From NCBI GenBank assembly GCA_021292105.1, contig CM037870.1:3147058-3211057 (forward strand): DNA of 64,000 bases. Reading direction: 5' to 3'. This DNA comes from Anadara kagoshimensis. Taxonomy: Eukaryota > Mollusca > Bivalvia > Arcoida > Arcidae. Below are positions 13,501 through 25,500 of the stretch, one piece after another. Position 1 is the first letter of the stretch; the number at the start of each line of letters is the position of its first letter. Position numbers and translations under genes: made by a program. The notes beneath the pieces are model-generated. The model saw only the letters and a list, made by a program, of their open reading frames with translations, made no database searches and had not been told where the DNA came from.

Positions 13501-16500
13501 ATTTACATATTTTATTTATTTTCAGAATCCCAAAGGATTTACTATAGATTTGTTAGACTTTATGGGGTCACAAGCTCAGGTAAGTTTCAAACTTTTTAAT
13601 CATTGGTCCTAATAGTGGCTTGTTGGAAAGGCTTCCATTTGTATCATCCACTAAAATTTGTATTTTGACTGAGAAAGCCTAAAAATGATGAAATCAAGTC
13701 ATTTTGAATATTTCTGTGAAAAAAATTTCGAAAAAATTAGAATTTAATGGATAAGACACAAAAGGAATACCTACCAGTACATGTTTTCTTTAATTTCTCT
13801 TAAAATCATGATACAAATAAACATTTTCTTTTTCAGTATCTCCACTCATTAATGATGTTGCAGCAACAACATCAGAAATCTAGTCAAGCTCAGAATAGTA
13901 CCAGATTAAAACAAGTGGAGTTAGCATTAGAAGGTCTTAGAAATGTGATAAAAAATAATCCAGGTATGAATATATTGAATGTATTTCTATGTATTTTGTA
14001 AGTACAGTAAAATTTTGATTCATTGCTAACATGTGTTCAGTCAGATTTTGGCATTATAAAGGGTGATGGCAATGAACCAAGAAAAACATTGTCCAGGGAT
14101 TCATCAAGGGCCTTTTTAGGGCCGAAATTCGGCCCCATTCCCTATGGAAAAAACGTTCTTTTTTTCCCAAAATCGGCTGAGAAAATTCCCGAAAATTGTG
14201 TTGTTTCTAAACGAAAACGAAAGTGGAATTTGTGAAAGCACCCCAATCAGCAAAATGAAGTATAAGATTCTTGATTATTTTAAAACAACATCTGCAAAGC
14301 TTGATAAAAAAAAACGCTTCTACATCAAAGGCTTCCGAGGTCGTGAGTAAACCGACTTCTGACATGATGTCGAAGATTTCCCAAAAAGATAAAAAAGTTG
14401 ATAGTTTTTCCAAATTTTTAGTTTAGGGCCTTTTTCCAAAAGACTGATAAATCCCTGTTGTCAGTCCTGATGAAGGCCTCCCAAGTCTGAAAGCTTGACT
14501 AGACCTATAAAAAGAGAAACTAAACAATTGTTTGCAGATGTTGATGTTTGTCATTTATCCACAAATATGTAGAAGAAATGAACTAATGGGACTTCAAAAT
14601 AATATTGTGATAAGCAAGGTGTTAGAGTTATCAAAGGACATGATAACAAGGTTTTACTGTATAACTGAATTACTCCAGATAGTCCCAAGGTTAATAACAG
14701 TATTATACAATGTATTCATGTCATATACTAGTATCTTCGAATTGCGAATATAAAAGATAATATTGGGTTATGAGAAAATTGGATTAATGATAATGTTTTG
14801 CATCCAAAACAGAAGAAATTGGAGTAATCATTGAAAACGACTGACCTTCAACAACTTGATCAAGCAAACTAACAAACTTATTTATTAAATATTATATCTT
14901 ACAGGTGTAGAAATCCAGTGTATTGGTCACTTCAAACTTTTATTCTGTCTCCTCCGTCTAGATGATTGTGCCAAATTACAGCAGTTTGCTTTAGAGGTAA
15001 TGTACTTTAACCTTAAGTCATTTTAACTTTGTTGTATAAAAAAGAGATATTCTCATCTGACAATTTATTTTGTTAACTGGTAACTTGTACATTTATTTGT
15101 TTCATGGCAAGAGATAATGTTTCCACTTTTATTTTTAAAAAAGATAGTCAGTTTAGACGTGCAAACTACTTTACTTTTTTTTACCGTAACAATAATTACA
15201 ACAAAATGATATTTTTTCTTGAATTGATGGAAATAAATCTCTACGAAAATAAATAATTTCATAGTATTTACATGTAATTTTTGTTACAGGTAGTCAACAG
15301 TGTCACATCAAACCAGGAATGTGTAAACGACATAGCAGCATCAGAAGTCCTGTCCTATCTATTACTAGCAATTAATACTCTACAAAGTTGTAAGTTTATG
15401 TTTAAATATGGGCAATTTATGTTTGAATTAAATATAGCCGATTTACATGTATTCTTGAATCGACTCATTTGTACTAAAGGAAACGTTTCTTTATTTTACT
15501 CCAAAGTTTATGCATTTATATATTAAGCATAGTTTGATGTCAGCTAATGGGGAGTAGTTACATTTTAAGCACATGGCTGGCATTGGTAAACAATAGATAA
15601 GTTGGTCTAATACATATAGATCTATGTTGTGTTGTCAATGCTAAATTTAAGATTTGTAAACCTTTTATGTACTACTGTCTTGTGTATATAAGGAACACTT
15701 AGGACCAAAGAAATATGGACTGTACATAGACAGAGGGTCTTTATATAGAAGTTGGTTGAAATATGAAGCAATGGTACTTTAAAACACTGCCTGGTTTTAA
15801 TAGACAGGTGATGTTTATATAGAAGTGGTCACTATAACAGGTTACTATATCTTCTTATATTACTTTTTTGTAGGTCGACTGTTAACATTAGAAAGTTTAT
15901 TTGCATTGATGTCCAGCACCAAGATTGTCAAAGAAGCACTAGCTAAAGGTAAACTTTTATTTGTAAATTAATAAGCTTGATTATCACATATATATGTTTA
16001 TGTGGAAAATTATCAAGTGATCATTATAAGACAGTTTTTCATTTGTAAAAAAAATCTCTTCATTCAAGTTGGCAAGAAAAGACTAGAACTTGATGGGGGA
16101 TGCAGATCTTGACCGCAATTCTAATTTTGTGACACATTTACCATGCAACTAATTAAAATAGTTCTTTAAATAATGCTTTAAAATTTATAGATATATATGT
16201 ATATGTAAATGTATGTTTTTTTTTTTGTTTTTTTTTTAACAGGTGCACCAGTGTATTTGTTAGATCTGTTTTGTAATGCAACCAACCCAAATGTCCGAGA
16301 AAAAACAGCAGAACTTCTAGCCAAGATGTTATCTGACAAGCTAGTGGGTCCAAAATGTCGTATAATTCTGTCCAAATTTTTACCACCAATATTTATGGAT
16401 GCCATGAGAGATTCTCCAGAAGCCAGTGTTCATATGTTTGAAGGTAAATATAGTTCAGTGACATGTAAAATTTTCACCAAACTTTTAGAGAATCTATTTT

Positions 16501-19500
16501 CAAGGCAGAGGATTTTCAAAAGTCTGGTACATTGAATTTTTTTTTACCCTGAAGTTTAAGATTTCTTTGTCTGCTCCCCAAAACAGGATTTAGCTCTTTT
16601 TTCTTATTAGAATGTTTACTTTTGAAATACATGTAGTTTGAAATAAACATTATGATGCCATAATATATCAGCTTTTCTTTGCCTGTGAATAAGAAAAAAA
16701 TTGTGGGTAAAACAGGAGATTATTCTGTCAAGAGGTTCCCTTGCATTGTTAGTATTCTAGGTTAAGTTGTATCAGAAGGGAATCATCCACCATCTGAATT
16801 AACATTTCTGTCTTTTAGGATTGAATTAATGGTGTTTTACGCCCCATTTAAGATTATTTCACTTATATTGAGGCAGTGAGTTCTGGGATGGTGGTGAAAA
16901 CTTGAGTGCTAGTAGAAAAGTATTACATGTACCTTTCGGCAAGCAAGCTGACAATCTTTCTCACATTATGATCTGTGCCATGATCTCTAAGTGCATGCTT
17001 TAGACAACTTTGCCACTAATCATGTCAGTATCAATGAAAAAAAAAGTTAAAATGTTATTGTATTTATACAGGTACACATGAAAATCCTGAACTTATCTGG
17101 AATGATGAATCTAGAGAGAAAGTGTCTGATACTGTAAAGAAGTTAATGGAAAGGTATGAGACTTGTTTTATTTATAAAAATTGATAAAACAAATGCTGAA
17201 GACATTTGTCTGTGTCCTTGGTAAAATAAAAACATGTGTCGTGTCAAATGAGAAAAGATAGGACAGTAAAGCCCCTTTAAAATGCCCCAATATTTTGCCA
17301 CTTCACACTATTTCCAAGTTTATACTTTCTTTACCAACTTCCCCCAATTTATCACCAAAACCCTTTATAATGTCAAAATCTGATGGTGATGAATCATGGT
17401 TCCAATGTATATGTACAGTAAAACTTCCTTATAATACCCCTCGATAACTTTGCCACCTCGCCTATCGCCACACTGTTTTGAAGTCCCAAAATCCCTTTTG
17501 TATATGTTTTTCCTTATGAGTCCTCCTTAATTTATCGCCAAACCCCTTTATAATGCCAAAATTTGAACAAATGGTGGCAATAAATTGAGGTATTTTCTAA
17601 CAACATAAAAAAGCACAGTTTGTAAGTTGAGTAATAATGTAATGATGTAAATTGTAAAAAGATATCATTCATATTTCAGACATTACAAAGTGCAGCGTGA
17701 AGATCCTGATACAAGATGGAGTCTCGGAGAAGATTTCGCTGTTGTGTATACCGACGTGGAAGGGGAGTTAACTATCGGTGGGGTGTTCCTCAGATTATTT
17801 ATCTCAAATCCTGGATGGGTACTACGAAAACCAAAAGAATTCCTGACAGAATTAATGGAGAAATGGTCACAACTTATAAGTGTTCAAAACCCTGATGTAA
17901 GTAGTGTTGAATTTAGTCATATATTTTTAACTGGGTTAGTGATTCTTTCAAAGAAAACTAGTACAGGAGATAGAGAGATTGAGTTTTCTATGGTAGCCTG
18001 TCTTTGTACTGCCAGAGTGAGTATATGAGAAAGAGAGATAGATAGAGAGAGGTGGGTTAGGGTGGGGCAGTATTCATCATAATCTGAGGACAGTTTTCTA
18101 TGACATCTAGTCTTTTTGCACTGCCAGAGAGAGAGGTTCCATGATAGCCAATTTATACTGCCAATAGAGACTGAAAGTTTTCCATGATATCATAGTCAAC
18201 CTTCTGCAACATACATGTATATGACAAAGGAATAATATTTTCTTATCTTTATGTACATGCATCTGTTGTACTATAGTTTCTGAGTGAATTCCCTTTCTTT
18301 AGATCACAGTAATGTTATCTTCAAGCAATTACAATTACTTACATACACAGGGTAAAATGAATTTGTTAGTGCAAACAACTTGTGAATGTTATTTGATGCA
18401 TAACATATGTTTGTTGTTTTGTATTGCCAGGGGGAAGTTTTAGAGACGGTCACCACGGCGTTAGTTTGTTTATTTTCCACACAAGCTAGTCTTCTAGACC
18501 AAGTGCCACAGCTAGGCTATATACCAAAGATATTCCAAGCCATGACCCACCGAAATAACGCAATACCTAAATCAGCAATACAGGTCACACATCAACTAGC
18601 TAACAATGATGTAAGTGGGAAATGTGTAAATTTTGAGAAAACCACCCTTAGTTATTTTGATCTGTTCCTTATTGAAATTTATTTATACAGTCGAAACTCG
18701 TTATCTCGAAATCGGATAAGTCGAAACTTCAGATATCTCGAAGCTTTTTCTTTGGTCCGAAACTAGTCCTATATATTACAACTTAAAATACTCCGTTTAA
18801 GTTGAATTTTAATAACTCGAAATATTGGATATGTCAAAGTAAATTCCAGGTCTGTCTGTAAATTTTCAATAGGTATTATTCTCATTAAGTCAAATTTTTC
18901 AAAGGTAAATTAACCTATTTTTTGTACTCACACCTGTACGGAATATTTTGACTTTAAACAATTAATTGAAGGGATTTCTTAAGCCATTCAGTAAGTATTA
19001 GTCAGTATGGTTGTGATTGAACTTTGTTAGTTGAAAGCAGACTGACATTAATACAGGTAATAATCAACATCTGCTTGGTGTTTAATCACGTGTATTTTCT
19101 ACCGGTACAGATGCTTGGGCTATTAGAACACTATCTATCCGGGAAAAAAAGGATAACAGAGATTTAGCGTGTGATGTTTAATCTTTCTCCATTTCTGTTT
19201 ATTATGTGATCTTCTCGTCAAATTATTAATTCCCCGTATAAACTAGAATTTTGAAAAAATTATCATTACCCAACCTGTTCAATATGTCGAACGATCTACC
19301 TGGTTTTTTTTTCAATCCGTAAATTATACTTGCCCGTTGTGTATTTATTGTGTATTCATTGTCACATAGATGTTTAGTGAGATATAACTGATCGTAAACT
19401 ATTTTTTTGTCGTATCGTTTTCATCGAAAAGAATCTGATAATGATAGTTATCTCAATGGAACCTAGTAAGTTACGGTGAGATTCTGTCATACAGTGTTGA

Positions 19501-22500
19501 CGATAGGGAATATTTCAACAATTACGAAATTGTGTAATTTATAAACAAAAAATTATTCTTCGTTTTAACATAAGCAAATTTGAATACATGTACTTTAAAA
19601 TATTCCGGTCGCATATTGCAGGGTATAAAACTTGAGTTACTTCCCTTGTTTCGTTTCGAATTTGTCAACATCCCAACTTCTGTTAAGTCGAACTTCGGAT
19701 AAGTCAAAGTGTTTTCTTCCTCCCGTGAATTTCGAGATAACAAGTTTCGACTGTATAAAGAACATTTAAAAATGGCTTTTTTTTTTTTTGGAATATAAGG
19801 ATTTTTTGCCTTTTTTTTAAACCCAGAAAGCTTCAATACTGTAAATTGGGAAATGTTTACCATCATTTTATTTTTGTTTTAATTTTCAATAATAAAACTT
19901 TAATTTTCAAGAATATTTAGTTTTAATTTCACTTGCATTTGTACTGATTGCCATTCATGTTCATATTACACTCCAAAAAAGAAGAGTAAAAACTTTGAAA
20001 ATTCAGTTAAACATTTGAACTTCTAGCAGGGAAGTGAGGCTAGGTGTTCTAGAAGGGTAAGCTCACAAATAACTTGTAATTTAGGAAATTGTGAAAATTT
20101 ACTGACTGGAACATTTCCCAATTTAATGTACTATACTTATTTGTTTGTTTTGTTGGTGTTCAATATATTGGTCAACTTCAAATGAAATTTAACTCTACCT
20201 TCTACCTCTAATTTGACAGATTTGTATACGAAGTATGGCTCAGGTAGAATGTATTGGACCAATAAAGGCAGGGATGAAGGCTCGTCGTGATCAGATAGCA
20301 CTGGCTGCTGAAACACTCAGTAAAATGTTTGAGAAAAATGAAGAAGAACTTGTGTCACAGGTATTTAAAATTCTATATACATGTTCTTCCCATCAAGTTT
20401 CAACCAACCTGTAATTGTGCAACAGGAACCAACAAATACTCAAGACATGCAAAAGTATTCATGTATCTTTAGAAGCCAACAGGTTATTTTTGGTGTCTAG
20501 GATGGTAAAAAATGTTAAGAAATATACATGTACCTACCTCATAATGGAGATGTATGGTAGAATAATTACAGTCACAGACTCATGGTTTAGTGGAGGTAGC
20601 ATATTATAATATTTGGACCCAGACTAAAAAGTTGCATATAATCTGAAACTTCTTAAATACCGATCTCCCGAAATGAAATGATGAACATATTTAAAATCAG
20701 TTGTTTAGTATAATTATTGAAATATCAGAATCAATTTGCCTTTGCCAAAACAATGAGTTTGTTCACTTAATATTTATTATATTTTTAGGCAATAAAGGTA
20801 GAGTTAGTGCCATTTTTGTTGAAGTTGTTAGAAGCTGGACTAGAAGCCATAGATAACCCTCCAGCTACCAAAGCTCAAATAGTCAAAGCTCTAAAAGCCA
20901 TGCAGAGAAGTTTACTGTATGGTGAACAGGTAATATAGTTACAGAGATGTGAATTTATGGGAGTAAGGTTCCCTGCCTGTGGGACCTAGAGGTGTTTGTT
21001 GGTGTCAGTTTGTCCAACTGCTTTTATTCCTAAACCACCGCAGGAGTGGAGTGAAACAGCATAGTTTTATGCCCCAATCAAGATTCATTCAATAACGTGT
21101 TCAGTTCAGGGACGGTGGAAAAAGCATAGTGGCCAGAGGAGACCACCGGCCCTCATCAAGCAAACTGACAGACGTACTCAGAATAAGACCTGTCTGAGCG
21201 GGATTTATGGATAAGTTGTATTCATCCATATCTTTATGTAAACATATGAACCATTCATACAGTCTGTATTTTTAGCTTAAGTATATTTTCAATATGGCCA
21301 CTGGTAGCCATCTTAAGTTTTGGAAATTGAAAGTTTGTATGCCTATCTTTTCTTGATAGATACTGTAGGGATTTTGGAGATATTACAAGCATATGACCTA
21401 GTTTTGTATGCCATATTTTGAGCTTCATCAGATTGCCAACAGCCATCATAGATTAATTTGTATACTTATTCCATGGGAGAAGTTGAAAAAGTTACACCTC
21501 TCACTGACTGTGATCTGTAAGCACATGCATAAGATCACTCGCCAAGTTGGCCACTCACTATATGTGTGTTAATAATGTATTCTTGTTTACTTTAATTCAT
21601 CATTAAGGATTTTAAAAAATTAAATCGCAATTTATTTTGTAGATTACCAATATATTAGAGAAATCACCAACATGGAAGGATTATAAGGACCAGAAACACG
21701 ACTTATTTATATCAGAAACTCCTATAGCTGGCTACTTAACAGGTAGGTACTATAACCGTACAATACAGGTAAAACTGGTCATAAATAATGTAAACATGCT
21801 TATTCTTTGTTTAATTTTAGGTAAGAGTCTTTTTGCTTACAAGTACAGGCAAACAATATTGACCTGTCTGATTGACCTTTTATTAGGATTATTCATATGT
21901 AGGCAAAGAACATTTATCTCCACTTGATTTTTTATAAGAATTATTCATACATAGGCAAACAACATTGACCTGTCTGCTCGACCTTTTATGAGGATTATTC
22001 ATATGTAGGCAAAGAACATTTATCTCCACTTGACCTTTTAGTAGCAATATTCATATATAGGCAAACAACATTGACTCGACCACTCAACTTTTTATTGATA
22101 TTCATATATAGGCAAATAACATTGACCTGTCTGCTTGACCTTATATAAGGGACATTAATATAGGGAGATCCACCTAATACATTGTTTGTTAGGATTTGCA
22201 GTTAATACATATACAATATACAAACTGACACCTGCCTGTAGCAAGTAAATGATAGAGATGAAATAAACATTGGTGTTCCCTACATATGAATATACTGGTC
22301 CTTATATAGGAATATTAAGTAAAGGTCAAACAAACAGGCCAGTGTTGTTTGCCTACAACGGTGTTTTTATCAGCATAGATTATCATCTAGTCAGAATTTA
22401 ATATATTCCAGTAAATGTAAATTGGGAGGGGGCAGCAATAGTGTTTTAGTCAAGCGGTAGTGTTGCTAGCTTTTGTAGTCTATAGTTGTTAAGTTGTTTA

Positions 22501-25500
22501 TTCATACCCTTAGTTGTTGTCTTTTTTTTTTGGGGGGGGGGGGGGGAAGTAAACTTTAAAACAATTTGTAGGATCATAAAATTATCTGAAACCAGCTAGG
22601 AATTTTACAAAAAATCATCTGAAACTGGTCAGCCAGTATACAGAGAGACATTTAAGACAAACGTTAAGTCTGCCCCAAAAACCTTATACATGTAGTTATA
22701 GTTTTGGCGCATCCTTCCTCATGTTCCTTACCTTTTAAAATGATTTTTTGGTACTGAGGAGTACATATGACAACATTAAATTATTTTAATTAAATAAGCC
22801 TGTATATGGAATGAACAGCATGTTACTTATTCTGTCACGTGAATTGACTATTTTATAAAGCACCCTGATTTTCCTGTTTACATGTACTCTTGACTGTATG
22901 GATGTAATATAACCCAAATCATGGTGATAAATAGAGGCTGAACATTTAGTATCATCTATTACAAATATCTATTAACAATACACTCTGATTAAAATATGGT
23001 CTTTAAACATTAGCATTGCACATGTAGCAACAAATTACCTTATTAAAAGACGCTAAAAACAATTCACATATAAAGACTTAACTTCTCAAAGAATACTGAT
23101 CCTTGAATCATAATGTAAAGCCGTAAATTTGATAATGTGACAAAAAACAACATTCAAACCCAGTAATTGGAAAGGGAATTTTAACAATGGGCCATTCTTT
23201 ATATGATCCATGTAAGGCTTCATATTTAATGGGCCATTGCCAAAGGCAAGGTGCAAAATAGCCCTTGGTCCCAACCCTTCCTAGCCACTGTCAACCAACC
23301 AATTAATCTGTGCATCACAAACTTTATGTTTCCTATTTGGAGACCTTGGTGGCTGTGTGGTTAAGGTGCATGCTTACATATCACAGTGCTTCTGACTGCC
23401 TTCGTTCGAATCCCACTAGGGACAGATCCTAGTGTGAGAAAGTTTGCCATTTGGCTTGCCAAGATAGCGGTTTTCTTTCGGGACTCCAGTTTCCTCCACC
23501 ATCCATGAATTATTCACCTTGATAGAAGGTGAAGAACCTTGACTAGGGCATAAAACATGTTACTCCACTCTACTCGTCACATGTGGCTGAAAAAATGTTG
23601 CTGTGTCATAAAACAATTTTTAACCAACCAGCCAACTTATAAATCTGTGCACCTTTTGATGACAAGAGACTTATGTCTATAACTTCGTATTTAATTTGTA
23701 CAGATAAATCTTACGGAGGTAAAACATTTTCTTTCTAGATATTTCTTCACAAGATTACTAATCACTTTGCTGTCTATATATATAGTGCATGTTTTAACTT
23801 TTAAACATGGTCATTCTAGCTTCGTCATGACGATGGTATATAACTAGAGCTATATATAATCGGAAAATCATTATATTGTTACATGTAATTTTATTATCCT
23901 CTGTCTTTCAGAGAAACAGGGGGATATTAAATTCGAGTTTCCGTCTGTCCGTCCGTCCCTCTGAAATTCTTGTCTGTGCTAATTCTCCAAAACTATGAAG
24001 CACTATTTCACAAAACGTGGTGCAAAGTATTAACATTGGTTTGGGATGTCCATATCATTAACCCGAGTTGATTTGCTCCCAAATCCCAAAAAGAACTGGT
24101 GGGGGATTGTAATTCACTGAATTTGCTTGTTTTATTTTAAATTTTGTTCTACTGTACAGAGAGCAGAAATTTTTGCCTCACCCACAGTTTATATGTGAAT
24201 GTCGGCAGCCAGTAGGGTCCACTGTATAAGTTTATTGATTTCTACATTAAAATTACATTATTTTTTAATTGTGATGAAAACATTATCTATGCTATTAGAC
24301 ACAAAAATTAAAATCTTCTATGTTTTTCTAATCCTTAAATGCTGCCCAACTTTTCAGACTGCACATCTTTAAAAAAATATCTGTCGTTGTAACCTCAAAT
24401 ATTGTATAGAGTTGATGGTGATGATAATAATTTACTTTGCCATGTGAGTTGTATATCACTTTGGTAGCTAATGCCTCTGTGAATTAACATCAGTTTTTGT
24501 TTGTGAGCTTTTAATGTCACTGACAATAATGATGCATGGCTGTTTGTGGACACATAAATTGCTCACCTTACAAACTCCATATTTTCAATATTTTGTTTTC
24601 TGTGTTTTTAGTAATGTGTTTTACCTATTTTACTTTTCATTCTTACTCATGTTACTGTACTTTGTTTTTTTTTTTTTTTATTATATAATCCTTTACATTG
24701 CTTACTGTGAAAAGCTCATTATTATTTTAAGTTGTTTTTTTTATAACACTTTTTACATGTGTTTTATTTATTTTCTTTGTGGAAGAGATGTGTCGTATTT
24801 CTTTTTTGATTATTTTTATAATACATTATTCGAGATTATTACTTTTACAATTCATTATTTACTACTTTTGCATGTGGTTGGTGACTTGTGTATTTGACCT
24901 CTGGGTGCTACATTGGAATAGAAAGGTTACGGCATTACAAATAAAATAAATATAAAATAAATGATTTTAAATGAGAAACATGAATTTTTAACCATATTTC
25001 TTGCATAAAAAATACTTACCCTGACTGACCCATTTAATTTGCTTTGGTCTATTTTCATATTGTTGTGTAGAGATCATTATTTGTCTTGTAATTCATGTCT
25101 TGAGCTTGTCTGACTGACTCTCTATATCATTTCTGCTTAATATAAGTTATTTGTATATTGGCTCAAGATTCAAGTTTTGTTTTAGCTTCGTAATATCCAA
25201 CTCTCTTTATCACTGTACTTGAAAAGGCTAGATTTGTGAGCTTAATGCATACATGTATGTGCTTGAGAATGCATACATGTATGTGCTTGAGTCCTCCATG
25301 TACAATGGATATTTTTTCAAATGTTGTACTTAGTAAACTGTTCCCTTTCTCCATGTCTACATACAATGGATATTTTTTCAAATGCTGTACTTGGTAAACT
25401 GTTCCTTTACTCCATGTCTACATACAATGGATATTTTTTTCAAATGCTGTACTTGGTAAACTGTTCCCTTACTCCATGTCTACATACAACGGATATTTTT

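Noticed and set aside
16178-16405. - strand ORFs opposite a DNAJC13 exon
   Set aside because: They are shadows of the exon 16243-16443.
24514-24897. 127-codon + ORF rich in Phe, Tyr and Leu
   Set aside because: The composition reflects a T-rich stretch of the DNAJC13 intron; no family resemblance.
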